Source: JAWSVE01 sp050633885 (GTDB lineage: Bacteria > Pseudomonadota > Gammaproteobacteria > Pseudomonadales > Cellvibrionaceae). Taken from it: DNA of 64,000 nt. The notes under the pieces were generated by a model that was given only the letters and a program-made list of their open reading frames with translations, made no database searches and was not told where the DNA came from. Position numbers and translations under genes: made by a program. Positions 37,001-45,638 of the stretch are shown here, piece by piece (position 1 is the first letter of the stretch; each line of letters begins with the position of its first letter). The stretch lies in the NCBI GenBank assembly GCA_050633885.1, contig JBOEHK010000004.1:1-64000 (forward strand). The letters are read 5' to 3'.

Positions 37001-37255
37001 ATGGAAAATGATTTATTAGCTCAAGGTATCAACCTCATGCTATTAGGTATGGGCGTTGTTTTTGTTTTTTTGGCTGTCCTTATTATTACTACCACAGTCA
37101 TGTCAAACATTATTCAAAAGTATTTCCCCGAAGTCACTCCCCTTAATGTCCCCGATTTATCTTCTAACTCGATAGAGTCGTCGGAACCTGTTCCATCTCC
37201 CAGAATATTATCCATTATAAAAGCTGCTATCGAAGATCATCGTAAAGCTCAGTGA
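37001..37255 (+). CDS. oadG: Oxaloacetate decarboxylase gamma subunit
   Basis: An 84-residue single-pass membrane subunit. The N-terminal helix (INLMLLGMGVVFVFLAVLII) and length match OadG, which anchors the alpha subunit to the beta subunit and binds zinc in some species. First gene of oadGAB; GAGAG lies about ten bases before the ATG. Confidence 0.92.
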   Translation: MENDLLAQGINLMLLGMGVVFVFLAVLIITTTVMSNIIQKYFPEVTPLNVPDLSSNSIESSEPVPSPRILSIIKAAIEDHRKAQ

Positions 37256-37334
37256 TGCTTGTGATGTGTGTCGTGAATAATGTCACTTATTATTCTTATA
37301 ACAGATATTTAATCCACAATTAAAAAAAGAAAGA

Positions 37335-39131
37335 ATGGGCAAACTTAGTATGACTAATAAAAAACCGCTTGGAATAACCGATGTAGTATTGCGAGACGCA
37401 CACCAATCATTATTCGCAACAAGAATGCGTTTAGATGACATGCTGCCCATTGCTGAAAAATTAGATGATGTGGGCTTTTGGTCTCTTGAGAGTTGGGGGG
37501 GCGCGACTTTTGACGCTTGTATTCGCTATCTAGGTGAGGACCCATGGCATCGCATCCGCGAATTAAAAAAAGCGATGCCAAAAACGCCGATGCAAATGTT
37601 ATTTCGCGGTCAAAATATTTTGGGTTATCGCCATTATGCCGATGATGTAGTCACAAAGTTTGTTGAACGTGCAGCAACAAACGGCGTCGATGTTTTTCGT
37701 GTTTTCGATGCCATGAATGACATGCGAAATATAAAAACGGCACTAGCTGCCGTGAAAAAATTTGATAAACATGCGCAAGGTACAATTTCATATACGATCA
37801 GCCCCGTTCACACCATTGATAAATGGGTAGAGCAAGGAAAAATCATTGAAGATATGGGCGCAGACTCAATTGCCATCAAAGATATGGCTGGGCTATTAAG
37901 ACCCTATGATGGTTTTGAGCTGGTCAGTAAACTAAAAGCAGCCTGTGACATTCCCATTCACATGCAATGCCATGCTACGACGGGCTTGTCCACCGCCACA
38001 TATTTAAAATGTATTGAAGCCGGTATCGATAACGTTGATACCGCCATTTCTTCTATGTCGATGACTTATGGTCATAGCCCCACTGAAGCTTTGGTAGCAA
38101 CGCTTGCAGAAACCGATCGCGACACGAATTTAGATATTGAATTATTAGAATCGATAGCCGCTTATTTTCGCGAAGTTCGAAAAAAATACGCAAAATTTGA
38201 AGGTTCACTACGCGGTGTTGATTCTCGAATTTTAGTCGCGCAAGTCCCTGGCGGCATGCTTACTAACATGGAAAATCAATTAAGAGAGCAGGGGGCAGAG
38301 AATCGTTTAGACGAAGTACTCGCAGAAATTCCTAAGGTGAGAAAAGACTTAGGCTACATCCCTCTCGTAACACCAACATCACAAATCGTTGGCACTCAGT
38401 CAGTCATTAATGTGTTATCGGGCGAGCGGTATAAATCCATCACCAAAGAAACGGCCGGCGTATTAAAAGGCGAATACGGTCTAGCTCCCGACAAGGTGAA
38501 TCCTGAACTTCAAGCAAAAGTGTTAGAAGGCAAAGAACCGATCACATGTCGTCCTGCAGATTTAATCGAAGACGAGATGGATCAACTGACCAAAGACTTG
38601 GTAGAAAAAGCTAAAGCACAACAAATTGAATTGTCCGACGGTGAAGGTTTAGTTGACGATGTTCTCACTTATGCGTTGTTTCAACAAATCGGTTTAAAGT
38701 TTTTGAAAAATAGAAAAAATCCTTCTGCTTTTGAGCCTGTTCCTACCGGAAAAGAAACTGACACAGTGTTGTCACCTGATGGCGAAGCAATTTATACCGT
38801 GAGTGTCGAAGGGAAATCTTACACCGTTACCGTGAACGATGGCGGTGACTTAACGGGTATTGTGAAATTAGCGGGAAATGTCAGTGCTGATCCAACGGTG
38901 AGCAGTGATAATGAACACGCGCAACCTGTTCCCGCTCCACTGGCAGGCAATATTGTCAAAATTATTGTTAAATCGGGTCAAGTCGTTAAAGCGGGCGAAA
39001 AAATTATTATGTTAGAAGCCATGAAAATGGAAACAGATATCACAGCACCTTGTGATGGCGTTATACAAGCTATCAATGTAAGAGAAGGTGATTCGGTTGC
39101 AGTTGGCGATTTATTAACATCGATTAAATAA
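37335..39131 (+). CDS. oadA: Oxaloacetate decarboxylase alpha subunit (biotin-carrying)
   Basis: A 598-residue protein with an N-terminal carboxyltransferase TIM barrel (VVLRDAHQSLFATRMR, metal-site HMQCHATTGL), a conserved PYC-OADA association region in the middle, and a C-terminal biotinyl domain with EAMKMET; the biotinylated lysine is about residue 564. It transfers the carboxyl group of oxaloacetate to biotin, from which the beta subunit releases CO2 while exporting sodium. Start ATG at 37335; an in-frame ATG at 37350 is possible. Confidence 0.97.
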   Translation: MGKLSMTNKKPLGITDVVLRDAHQSLFATRMRLDDMLPIAEKLDDVGFWSLESWGGATFDACIRYLGEDPWHRIRELKKAMPKTPMQMLFRGQNILGYRHYADDVVTKFVERAATNGVDVFRVFDAMNDMRNIKTALAAVKKFDKHAQGTISYTISPVHTIDKWVEQGKIIEDMGADSIAIKDMAGLLRPYDGFELVSKLKAACDIPIHMQCHATTGLSTATYLKCIEAGIDNVDTAISSMSMTYGHSPTEALVATLAETDRDTNLDIELLESIAAYFREVRKKYAKFEGSLRGVDSRILVAQVPGGMLTNMENQLREQGAENRLDEVLAEIPKVRKDLGYIPLVTPTSQIVGTQSVINVLSGERYKSITKETAGVLKGEYGLAPDKVNPELQAKVLEGKEPITCRPADLIEDEMDQLTKDLVEKAKAQQIELSDGEGLVDDVLTYALFQQIGLKFLKNRKNPSAFEPVPTGKETDTVLSPDGEAIYTVSVEGKSYTVTVNDGGDLTGIVKLAGNVSADPTVSSDNEHAQPVPAPLAGNIVKIIVKSGQVVKAGEKIIMLEAMKMETDITAPCDGVIQAINVREGDSVAVGDLLTSIK

Positions 39132-39177
39132 AATACTCTAAGTTATTTTCTATTCCTATAAATATAAAAACATGTAA

Positions 39178-39219
39178 GCAGTATTACTTATTGATTAAGC
39201 GGTATTGGTTATTGATAAA
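39178..39219 (+). repeat. 21-bp imperfect tandem duplication before oadB
   Basis: Two adjacent 21-bp units, 39178-39198 and 39199-39219, agree at 17 positions and share GTATT and TTATTGAT. The duplication lies in the oadA-oadB spacer, ending about 14 bp before the oadB start. Confidence 0.65.
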
Positions 39220-39233
39220 GGCGGCTTAAAAAG

Positions 39234-40544
39234 ATGCTCGAGAATTTATTCACCTTATGGCATGACACGGGGATTCGGCAATTAGGAGCAGGGCAATTCG
39301 TCATGATCCTCATCGGGATGTTGTTACTTTTTTTGGCCATAAAGAAAAATTTTGAACCGCTATTGTTAGTCCCCATAGGGTTTGGCACTATTCTGGCAAA
39401 TATACCCGGTGCTGGCTTGGCATATTCCGCGGTAGAAAATGCTTTTTACAGTCAAGATGCGCAGTTAATTTCTGTAATTGCTCAACAATTAAATCTCGCT
39501 TCTTGGGATTCTACACAAGAAGTGATTGCTGCCTATAAAAATTCCGCACTACAAATACATCAAGATATTAATCTTATTGTCTCCGCGGCTGGTTTTACTG
39601 ACGGAATGCTTTATAAATTTTATAGGGTAGCAATTGATAGTGGCGTTGCACCCCTTGTGATATTTATGGGTGTCGGTGCGATGACAGATTTTGGTCCGTT
39701 GCTCGCGAATCCTAAAACATTATTTTTAGGGGCAGCGGCGCAGTTTGGCATTTTTGTTACCGTACTGGGTGCTGTTGGTTTGTCTGTACTCGGTATTATG
39801 GATTTTTCAATTGCCGATGCGGCAGCGATTGGGATTATTGGTGGCGCAGACGGTCCAACGGCAATTTATGTTTCCAGCTTACTAGCTCCGGACTTGTTAG
39901 GAGCAATTGCTGTCGCCGCTTATTCATACATGGCGTTAGTTCCTATGATCCAGCCTCCCATCATGCGATTATTAACGACAGAAGCAGAACGAAAAATTAA
40001 AATGGTGCAGTTACGAACCGTTTCTCAGCGAGAAAAAATTGTATTTCCTTTGCTCTTGTTAATTTTAGTGGCGCTCATTTTGCCGGCAGCCGCTCCGCTC
40101 TTAGGAATGTTTTGTTTTGGCAACTTGATGCGCGAGTGCGGTGTTGTAGAACGGTTAAGCAGTGCGGCACAAAATGCATTAATTAATATCACAACCATCT
40201 TCTTAGGTTTGTCCGTAGGTTCAAAATTAGCAGCCGATAAATTTTTAGATCCAAAAACCATCGGTATTTTATTGCTTGGTGTCGTTGCTTTTGCTATTGG
40301 TACAGCAATGGGTGTACTGATGGCAAAACTAATGAACGTTGTCAGCAAACACAAAGTAAACCCCCTTATTGGCTCTGCTGGTGTCTCAGCAGTGCCCATG
40401 GCGGCACGCGTGTCCAATAAAGTCGGTTTAGAATCTGACCCTCAAAACTTTCTTCTCATGCATGCGATGGGGCCCAACGTTGCTGGAGTTATCGGTTCTG
40501 CTGTTGCAGCAGGTGTGATGATCTCTATGGTGTCGGGTGGTTAG
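39234..40544 (+). CDS. oadB: Oxaloacetate decarboxylase beta subunit (sodium pump)
   Basis: A 436-residue polytopic membrane protein that decarboxylates carboxybiotin and pumps sodium outwards. Family marks include FMGVGAMTDFGPLLANPKT, GIIGGADGPTAIYVSS with the functional aspartate, the GNLMRECGVVERLS segment and the C-terminal VAGVIGSAVAAGVMIS. It follows oadA after about 100 bp, a spacer that contains a 21-bp imperfect tandem duplication at 39178-39219. The sodium-pumping step fits a marine lifestyle. Confidence 0.96.
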   Translation: MLENLFTLWHDTGIRQLGAGQFVMILIGMLLLFLAIKKNFEPLLLVPIGFGTILANIPGAGLAYSAVENAFYSQDAQLISVIAQQLNLASWDSTQEVIAAYKNSALQIHQDINLIVSAAGFTDGMLYKFYRVAIDSGVAPLVIFMGVGAMTDFGPLLANPKTLFLGAAAQFGIFVTVLGAVGLSVLGIMDFSIADAAAIGIIGGADGPTAIYVSSLLAPDLLGAIAVAAYSYMALVPMIQPPIMRLLTTEAERKIKMVQLRTVSQREKIVFPLLLLILVALILPAAAPLLGMFCFGNLMRECGVVERLSSAAQNALINITTIFLGLSVGSKLAADKFLDPKTIGILLLGVVAFAIGTAMGVLMAKLMNVVSKHKVNPLIGSAGVSAVPMAARVSNKVGLESDPQNFLLMHAMGPNVAGVIGSAVAAGVMISMVSGG

Positions 40545-40569
40545 TTTTTTATCTTAAAAGGAATATCGT

Positions 40570-41900
40570 ATGGAAGCCGGTCCTTATGTAAGGCATTATT
40601 ATGGAAAAAAGTAACAGAAAAATGGAATTTGCATAAAGGAGATTGGTTAAACTGCCTTGTCGAGCATACTATTCAGTGGCCAGAGAAAAATATCATTGTC
40701 GAATATAATGGTGAAGAATTTTACTTACGTGGTTTAAGGGATGCTGACGAAACAAAACTTAATCATCCTTTAGTTTCAATTAAAAATACCCCCCTTGAAG
40801 ACCTAAAGGCACATCTAACCAAAATATATAATTTCATATCGATCCTAGGTTGGTATAAAAGTGGGATGGTTGATCTTATTCATTGGACAATTCAGAAAGA
40901 ACCGTTTCTTTATTTTGGTTATGATGAGATAAACCCTAATATTTTAAGCGGAGAGAAATCTTTCACATGTAATTATCTTCCAGTTATCACTGATGAAAAC
41001 ATGAAAACCTCATTAGCTTTTTGGCGAGAAGGTCTAAGACTTCAATCTTTGCATAAGCCATATTCTTTTCTGAGCTTTTTCAAGGTGATCGAGTCACAAT
41101 ATGCTTCTTCTGGTGAGCGTGTTCAATGGTTTAGGGGGGCTATTGAAAAGCTTCGAAATCATCCCGCTGCGAAAGCCAGAATTTTAGAGTTGGAAGAGGA
41201 AGGGCACGATATAAATGATTATATTTTCAAAGAAGGCCGGTGCTCAATTGCTCACGCCACGTTGGGGAATTCATTTGTAACACCAGATAATATAGGCGGC
41301 CGAATCACTGTGATAAAAGATTTAGCGTTAATGCGTTTTTTTGCTGAACTTTTTATAAAAGAAAAGTTTAAAATACCCATAGAAAAAGAAGCTATTACCT
41401 CTGTTAACCAAGTAAAACCTTTATATAAACTTATAGAAAATGAGGCTGTTAGCGATTTGGAAAAGGGTAGAAATGTTTTTGGTAGTAAGTTTCAATTAGG
41501 TCAGGCTAAAGTTTCGGTTACTTGGTGGTCCCAAGAGCCAATTGTTGGATTGAGCAATGCATCACTACAGTTTGTATCATCTAAAGATGGAGTAGCTAAA
41601 ATACGTGTAGTTAATTCAGCTAAAAGCATCAAGCTAGATTATTACTTTGATTTTAATCTTGGGAGAATTTATATATCAGACAATATAGGATCGTTTGATG
41701 AATTGAACAGTAAAGCAATTGATATTTTTAATGAATATAAAAGTATTGTGAAAAGGAATCATATAATTGAGTTGAATTTTAGTGATGGATCTATAGCCAT
41801 GTGTGAAAGAAAACAACCCGTTTTTGGGGATTTTGATTCATTGGAATACAGAAGTAATAAACTGATTGAAAAGCTGAACAGTGAGCATGCGAACAAATAA
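40570..41900 (+). CDS. MauJ-like protein with apparent -1 frameshift at an A-AAA-AAG slippery site
   Basis: The body (open from 40545, first usable start TTG at 40629, 423 codons) resembles proteins labelled methylamine utilization protein MauJ, including SFLSFFKVIES and a HEPN-like ...GRCSIAHA motif with nearby Arg and His. No ATG or GTG precedes the TTG in that frame. An ATG at 40570 with AAAAGGA seven bases upstream opens a short frame, MEAGPYVRHYYGKK-stop, whose last codons form A-AAA-AAG (40605-40611) directly before TAA. A -1 slip there joins the short frame to the body as GKKVTEKWNLHKGDW. An AAGG element lies about 11 bases before the heptamer. Either programmed frameshifting or a lost A in the run explains this. 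Function is unknown; a role in methylamine use is not supported here. Confidence 0.6.
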
Positions 41901-42250
41901 AATTAATTGATAAAAAACTTAGATGAGTTTATGGGGTAAAGGAATGTTTCGAGACATGCAGGTGATCTTAAGAAAATAAATGCGATCAATATTGATACAG
42001 AGTAGTATCAACCTTGATTTTTGAAAAAAAGTTTGAAGCCGCTGTATTTAATGATAGCGCGTTTCACATTTTTTTAAGCCACCAAAAGCTCCTGCCTATT
42101 ATTTGAGAATCCCTCAGCCATAATAGAGTTTTATTTGAGTTATTAGGTATTAAATGAATCGATTTTGATTAAGATATAATCTATATAAAAATTAACTAGA
42201 ATAAGAAGGTATATCTACTCGCGAGTAAAAATTCTTGCCAAACTCATAAA
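41901..42250. other. Spacer downstream of the MauJ-like gene
   Basis: A 350-bp AT-rich spacer with frequent stops in all frames. It probably holds the promoter of the small membrane protein gene. A palindromic ACTCGCGAGT lies about 30 bp before that gene. Confidence 0.4.
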
Positions 42251-42460
42251 GTGAGTGTAATAGAAAGCTTTGTTAGCGTCATTGCAGGTTATATTTTAAA
42301 CGTGCTTTTTCAATTCTTTCTTTATCCTATTTTCGGAATTGATGTAGGTTTAGATAAAGCATTTATCATTGCTATTTTTATCACTGGTTTAGCATTCATT
42401 AAAAACTATGGTGTGCGAAGACTTTTTAATTTTTTATATATCAAAGGTGTTGGGGTGTGA
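42251..42460 (+). CDS. Small membrane protein, DUF7220-like
   Basis: A 69-residue protein with two hydrophobic segments (SVIAGYILNVLFQFFLYPIF and AFIIAIFITGLAFI) and a basic C-terminus with YGVRRLFN. The layout matches DUF7220-type small membrane proteins often found in phages and accessory regions. It starts with GTG and has no clear ribosome site, which lowers confidence. Its presence supports the view that this stretch was acquired. Confidence 0.55.
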   Translation: MSVIESFVSVIAGYILNVLFQFFLYPIFGIDVGLDKAFIIAIFITGLAFIKNYGVRRLFNFLYIKGVGV

Positions 42461-42803
42461 TATTCCTAATATTGAAATATGGCGACAGCATAAAAATTGA
42501 CGAGCGCCTATAACTTTATTTTTAGTTCATTGTTTTGAGAGGAAGTAATTCAGAAAACTAAAAGGTACACCAAAAGATAAAAGGCAATAAGGAAAAAATT
42601 AGTAGAGCAACTTGATTAGGGTAAGATCATATAATAGACAAGAAAAAAGTGGGCAGGGTGGACATCCTCTTTTTGAGAGAGGGCTCTCCTAGTGCACTAC
42701 GGAGACTTTGATGTACAGTAGGCCAGTTAGCTGTTGGGACTTGAATCTTTATTAAATGTAATTAGAATGAATCTTCAGGATTAGTAATAAAAAGGAATTA
42801 ATC
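42461..42803. other. Spacer upstream of the overlapping unknown pair
   Basis: A 343-bp spacer. Around 42650-42700 it becomes locally richer in G and C (GGGCAGGGTGGACATCC) with small inverted repeats, unlike the rest. No gene was found. It probably holds the promoter of the following two genes. Confidence 0.4.
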
Positions 42804-43421
42804 ATGTCAAACACTACCAGTTCTTATACACAGAAAAATATTAAGCTAACTCCAGTTGAGCGTAGTGCACTTAGTCGCATATGTAATGATCGTTTAAATT
42901 GGTCAGATGGTGGGCATTGGATAGGCTTTGGGCCAAAACCAAATTGTTTTAAGAGCGATTCATTATCTAATAAGATTTCTCATACTTGGAAGTTTCCAAC
43001 AGATACTGCAGCCTTAAAATGGAATGAAGAGCAGGAAAAGCAAATTCGTTTTGTAGGGCATGGTGTTACGACGGGACTAACTGTTGCAATCGGTTTGGTT
43101 TTTGGTGGATGGCCTGGTATAGCAGTGGCAATCATAGCTGGCGTTGCTAAGGATGAGGTTCAGGCAAAAGTTCCTTACCCTAAAATGGCTAGAGGTTGGA
43201 GTTTTGAGGTGATTTTTGAGCATGGTTTTAAATGGTCGCCACATCCTTGGGGCCAAAATTACTTTAAACAGCAAACCATTACGATAATAAGAAATCATCT
43301 AGGCGAGATTCAAAGTACTTCAGTTTCCACATCGAAGTATCAACTTGACGAATTACCTGAAGGGTTAGCAAGATCCCTTTCAAGTGTACCTTCGAAAACC
43401 ACAAGTAGCATTTATGAATAA
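42804..43421 (+). CDS. Unknown protein with a glycine-rich hydrophobic hairpin
   Basis: A 205-residue protein I do not recognise. The ATG follows AAAAAGGAATTAATC. It has a polar N-terminal part with GGHWIGFGPKPNCF, a strongly hydrophobic glycine-rich segment at about residues 84-114 (VTTGLTVAIGLVFGGWPGIA) able to form a short membrane hairpin, then a tryptophan- and histidine-containing region (GFKWSPHPWGQNYF) and a Ser/Thr-rich tail. There is no signal peptide. It overlaps the next gene, a lipoprotein, by eight bases, so they are co-translated. A membrane-active protein with a lipoprotein partner is one reading; a structural envelope protein is another. Confidence 0.6.
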   Translation: MSNTTSSYTQKNIKLTPVERSALSRICNDRLNWSDGGHWIGFGPKPNCFKSDSLSNKISHTWKFPTDTAALKWNEEQEKQIRFVGHGVTTGLTVAIGLVFGGWPGIAVAIIAGVAKDEVQAKVPYPKMARGWSFEVIFEHGFKWSPHPWGQNYFKQQTITIIRNHLGEIQSTSVSTSKYQLDELPEGLARSLSSVPSKTTSSIYE

Positions 43422-43812
43422 GAATTTAAGTAGTCGAACAAAGCGATTAATAGCCTTTGTTTTCTTTTCGGTTTGTTTAACCACATCTTTATTTGCTTGC
43501 TCTGTTGTTGATCGAATTGAGAATGTTGGAATTTACAAGGTATGGGTGCTTAGTAGAGTAGTTTATGAGAGTGGTGATTCAAGGTTGTTTAGCGAAAGTG
43601 ATGTTGCGCTTGTCGAAATTCATCCGGACTATATTTTAGAAAGTATGGGTAATACCGAAAAAAGACGTTACTTATACGAAAGAAAAGCCAATTTACTGAT
43701 ATTGGATCCAGGCCTTAATGATATTAAATGGGAAATCACTAAGAACACACCTGAAGAACTAAACATAAAAACACCTATAGGAGATTATATATTAAGAGCG
43801 GAAGCTCATTAA
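43414..43812 (+). CDS. Small lipoprotein of unknown function
   Basis: A 132-residue protein. The ATG at 43414 was preferred to the in-frame GTG at 43384, because it gives a normal lipoprotein signal: a basic start, a hydrophobic run and the lipobox LFAC with Cys29. The mature part of about 104 residues looks beta-rich (VGIYKVWVLSRVVYESGD, then VALVEIHPDYILESMG) and resembles small lipocalin-like or META-type folds only in rhythm; no family is claimed. It overlaps the stop of the preceding gene by eight bases. Confidence 0.65.
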   Translation: MNKNLSSRTKRLIAFVFFSVCLTTSLFACSVVDRIENVGIYKVWVLSRVVYESGDSRLFSESDVALVEIHPDYILESMGNTEKRRYLYERKANLLILDPGLNDIKWEITKNTPEELNIKTPIGDYILRAEAH

Positions 43813-43830
43813 ATAAGTCTTAAAAAGTGG

Positions 43831-43860
43831 TTTCACAATAAAAAATTTTTTATTGTGAAA
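43831..43860. repeat. Perfect 30-bp AT-rich palindrome
   Basis: TTTCACAATAAAAAA is followed directly by its reverse complement. It begins 18 bp after the lipoprotein stop, so it is probably a transcription terminator of unusual, purely AT-rich type, or a replication-sensitive cruciform site. Confidence 0.55.
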
Positions 43861-44136
43861 ACAAAATAATACGTATGTTTTAGGGAATAAAATTTCAAAA
43901 ATTCGAAGTTTAATGCAAAAAAAATTAAAGTCTTCACTTTCTATATCTCTGATGTTCATTGTGGGTAACATAATCCCACTCTTTTGTATTTAAAAATTTA
44001 TAGACCCTCTTGTTTTTACTTAGAGATAACGCTGTTTGATTCTGATATGCAATTCGTCGATTTATTTTCCAAGTTTTATTTAGAGGCACCTAATGCAAGT
44101 TTGTAAATAAAAATACTAGTAGACCAGCTATTGTAG
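43861..44136. other. Degraded accessory spacer
   Basis: AT-rich sequence with no supported gene. A 19-codon frame starting near 44047 (MQFVDLFSKFYLEAPNASL) looks gene-like but ends at once, and may belong to the remnant that follows. Confidence 0.35.
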
Positions 44137-44339
44137 ATTGAGGAACACTTTGAAATATGGGTGGGCAATGCAGATGAAACGACATGTGTGCCACCAAAAC
44201 GCGGTGTAACACTGGTAAAAAATAATTACCGGTGGCTGGGAAAGTGGCAAAAGTTTTTGCAGATCAGCATGGTCTAGATTTTGATGCTAAAAGCTATGAT
44301 GATAATTATCCTGAGCACATGAAAAAAACTATTTATTGA
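44137..44339 (+). pseudogene. Frameshifted gene remnant
   Basis: Two overlapping frames look like parts of one protein. The first reads IEEHFEIWVGNADETTCVPP and continues to LVKNNYRW; the second, starting near 44225, reads GKVAKVFADQHGLDFDAKSY and ends MKKTIY-stop. A one-base indel near 44235 would join them. Neither has a normal start. The family is not recognised. Confidence 0.4.
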
Positions 44340-44378
44340 TTTACTATGTGTGACCATTCTACAAATTAGGAGAGTTTG

Positions 44379-45170
44379 ATGAAAAAAATATTGTTGGCTT
44401 TATTTTCATTTCCGTTATGTCTCTTGTCCGTGTTAACTTTCTCAGAACCAGAATTGAAAGGCAGCCCCAATGAACTGCGTCAGTTCTTATACCCCAACGA
44501 TAAAATTGTCACAATTTTTTCTGATGCCGAAAAGAAAGCCTATTCAGATGAAGCGATTATTAGCTTGGTGATAACGACTGAAAATAAAATGTTATCTCAA
44601 TCAATAGCGGAGAATGGCGAGCTTAGAGGAAGTATTGTTCAAACGCTGTCATCTTCAGGCATTCCCAAGGATTCTATTAAAAGCTCGAAATTTTCAACAT
44701 CACCCCAATATGGCTGGTTTGGTAAAAAGCCAGACAGTTATAAAGTGGTTAATAGAATGTCGGTTCGTATTAATGACGAAAAACATTTAAAAACGATTGC
44801 GGCTTTATCTGATAATTCAAAAGAAATTGAATTGGCGGATACCGAGTTTGAACACAGTAAAAAAGAAGCGTTCAAATCTGACGTTAAGAAAGAAGCGTTA
44901 GACAAAGTGATGAAGCAGAAAGTAGCTTACGAAAAAACATTGGGCGTTAAGTTAACGCCGATTGGTTTTAGAGATTCGCAAGTAAATCCCCAGGCGACTA
45001 GAGGTGCAAGAGTATTAGAGGAAGTGGTGGTGACTGCTCAAAGTAGAGTTAAAAGTTCTAGAATGATGGCGTCAGAACCAATGGCCGATATGGCTTCTCA
45101 GCCATCCGAACCCTCATTTGATGAAATTGTCTATAACGCAAACATTACCGTTCAATTTAAAATTGAATAA
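44379..45170 (+). CDS. SIMPL-domain (DUF541) exported protein with an internal TonB-box-like motif
   Basis: A 263-residue exported protein. The ATG at 44379 follows AGGAGAG; the preceding in-frame TTG is not needed. A signal peptide (ILLALFSFPLCLLSVLTFS) precedes a SIMPL domain (about 40-260), shown by the YSDEAIISLVITTENKML start, a KFSTSPQYGWFG segment, KVVNRMSVRINDEKHL and a final strand NANITVQFKIE. SIMPL proteins form ring-like periplasmic assemblies of unclear function. Unusually, a loop at about 211-223 reads RVLEEVVVTAQSR, nearly identical to the N-terminal TonB-interaction motif of many TonB-dependent receptors. Confidence 0.85.
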   Translation: MKKILLALFSFPLCLLSVLTFSEPELKGSPNELRQFLYPNDKIVTIFSDAEKKAYSDEAIISLVITTENKMLSQSIAENGELRGSIVQTLSSSGIPKDSIKSSKFSTSPQYGWFGKKPDSYKVVNRMSVRINDEKHLKTIAALSDNSKEIELADTEFEHSKKEAFKSDVKKEALDKVMKQKVAYEKTLGVKLTPIGFRDSQVNPQATRGARVLEEVVVTAQSRVKSSRMMASEPMADMASQPSEPSFDEIVYNANITVQFKIE

Positions 45171-45200
45171 TCTCCCTATTAAAAATAAAAGACATTGGTT

Positions 45201-45611
45201 GTGAGCTACAAATTAGAAGAAAAAATTCCTTCCGTTGACGATTACATTCAGATTCGTTTAGCAGCAGGGTTATCAAAAAAGTCAATTGAAGCTGCTTCGA
45301 AAGGGCTTCCTAATTCTATATACGCCGTTACTGTTTATCATGAAAATATTCCTATCGGTATAGGGAGAATCGTTGGTGATGGAGGATGTTTCTACGAAAT
45401 TACAGATATCGCCGTAATTCCAAAGCATCAGAAAAAAGGTGTTGGCGTCATGATTATGGAAGCATTAGTGAGCTATTTAAACGATAATGCACCCAGCACG
45501 GCTTATGTGAGCCTGATGGCTGATCACGGCACACCGCATTTTTACGAAAAATTTGGATTCACTTTATCAGAAATGCCAAAGTCTTCTGGCATGTATATGA
45601 GAATATCGTAA
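45201..45611 (+). CDS. GNAT family N-acetyltransferase
   Basis: A 136-residue acetyltransferase with the acetyl-CoA motif in EITDIAVIPKHQKKGVGVMI (about residues 72-92) and a final YEKFGFTLSE strand. GTG at 45201 was chosen (MSYKLEEKIPSV), a typical start for this subgroup; TTG at 45195 is possible. The substrate cannot be inferred. Between the SIMPL and DUF2058 genes, with short gaps. Confidence 0.88.
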   Translation: MSYKLEEKIPSVDDYIQIRLAAGLSKKSIEAASKGLPNSIYAVTVYHENIPIGIGRIVGDGGCFYEITDIAVIPKHQKKGVGVMIMEALVSYLNDNAPSTAYVSLMADHGTPHFYEKFGFTLSEMPKSSGMYMRIS

Positions 45612-45638
45612 TTATTTACATTGTGAGCGACTATTTAA

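Noticed and set aside
40629..41900. Role of the MauJ-like gene in methylamine use
   Set aside because: No mau genes are near it and MauJ is only a label for a widespread family; the name is kept only as a similarity.
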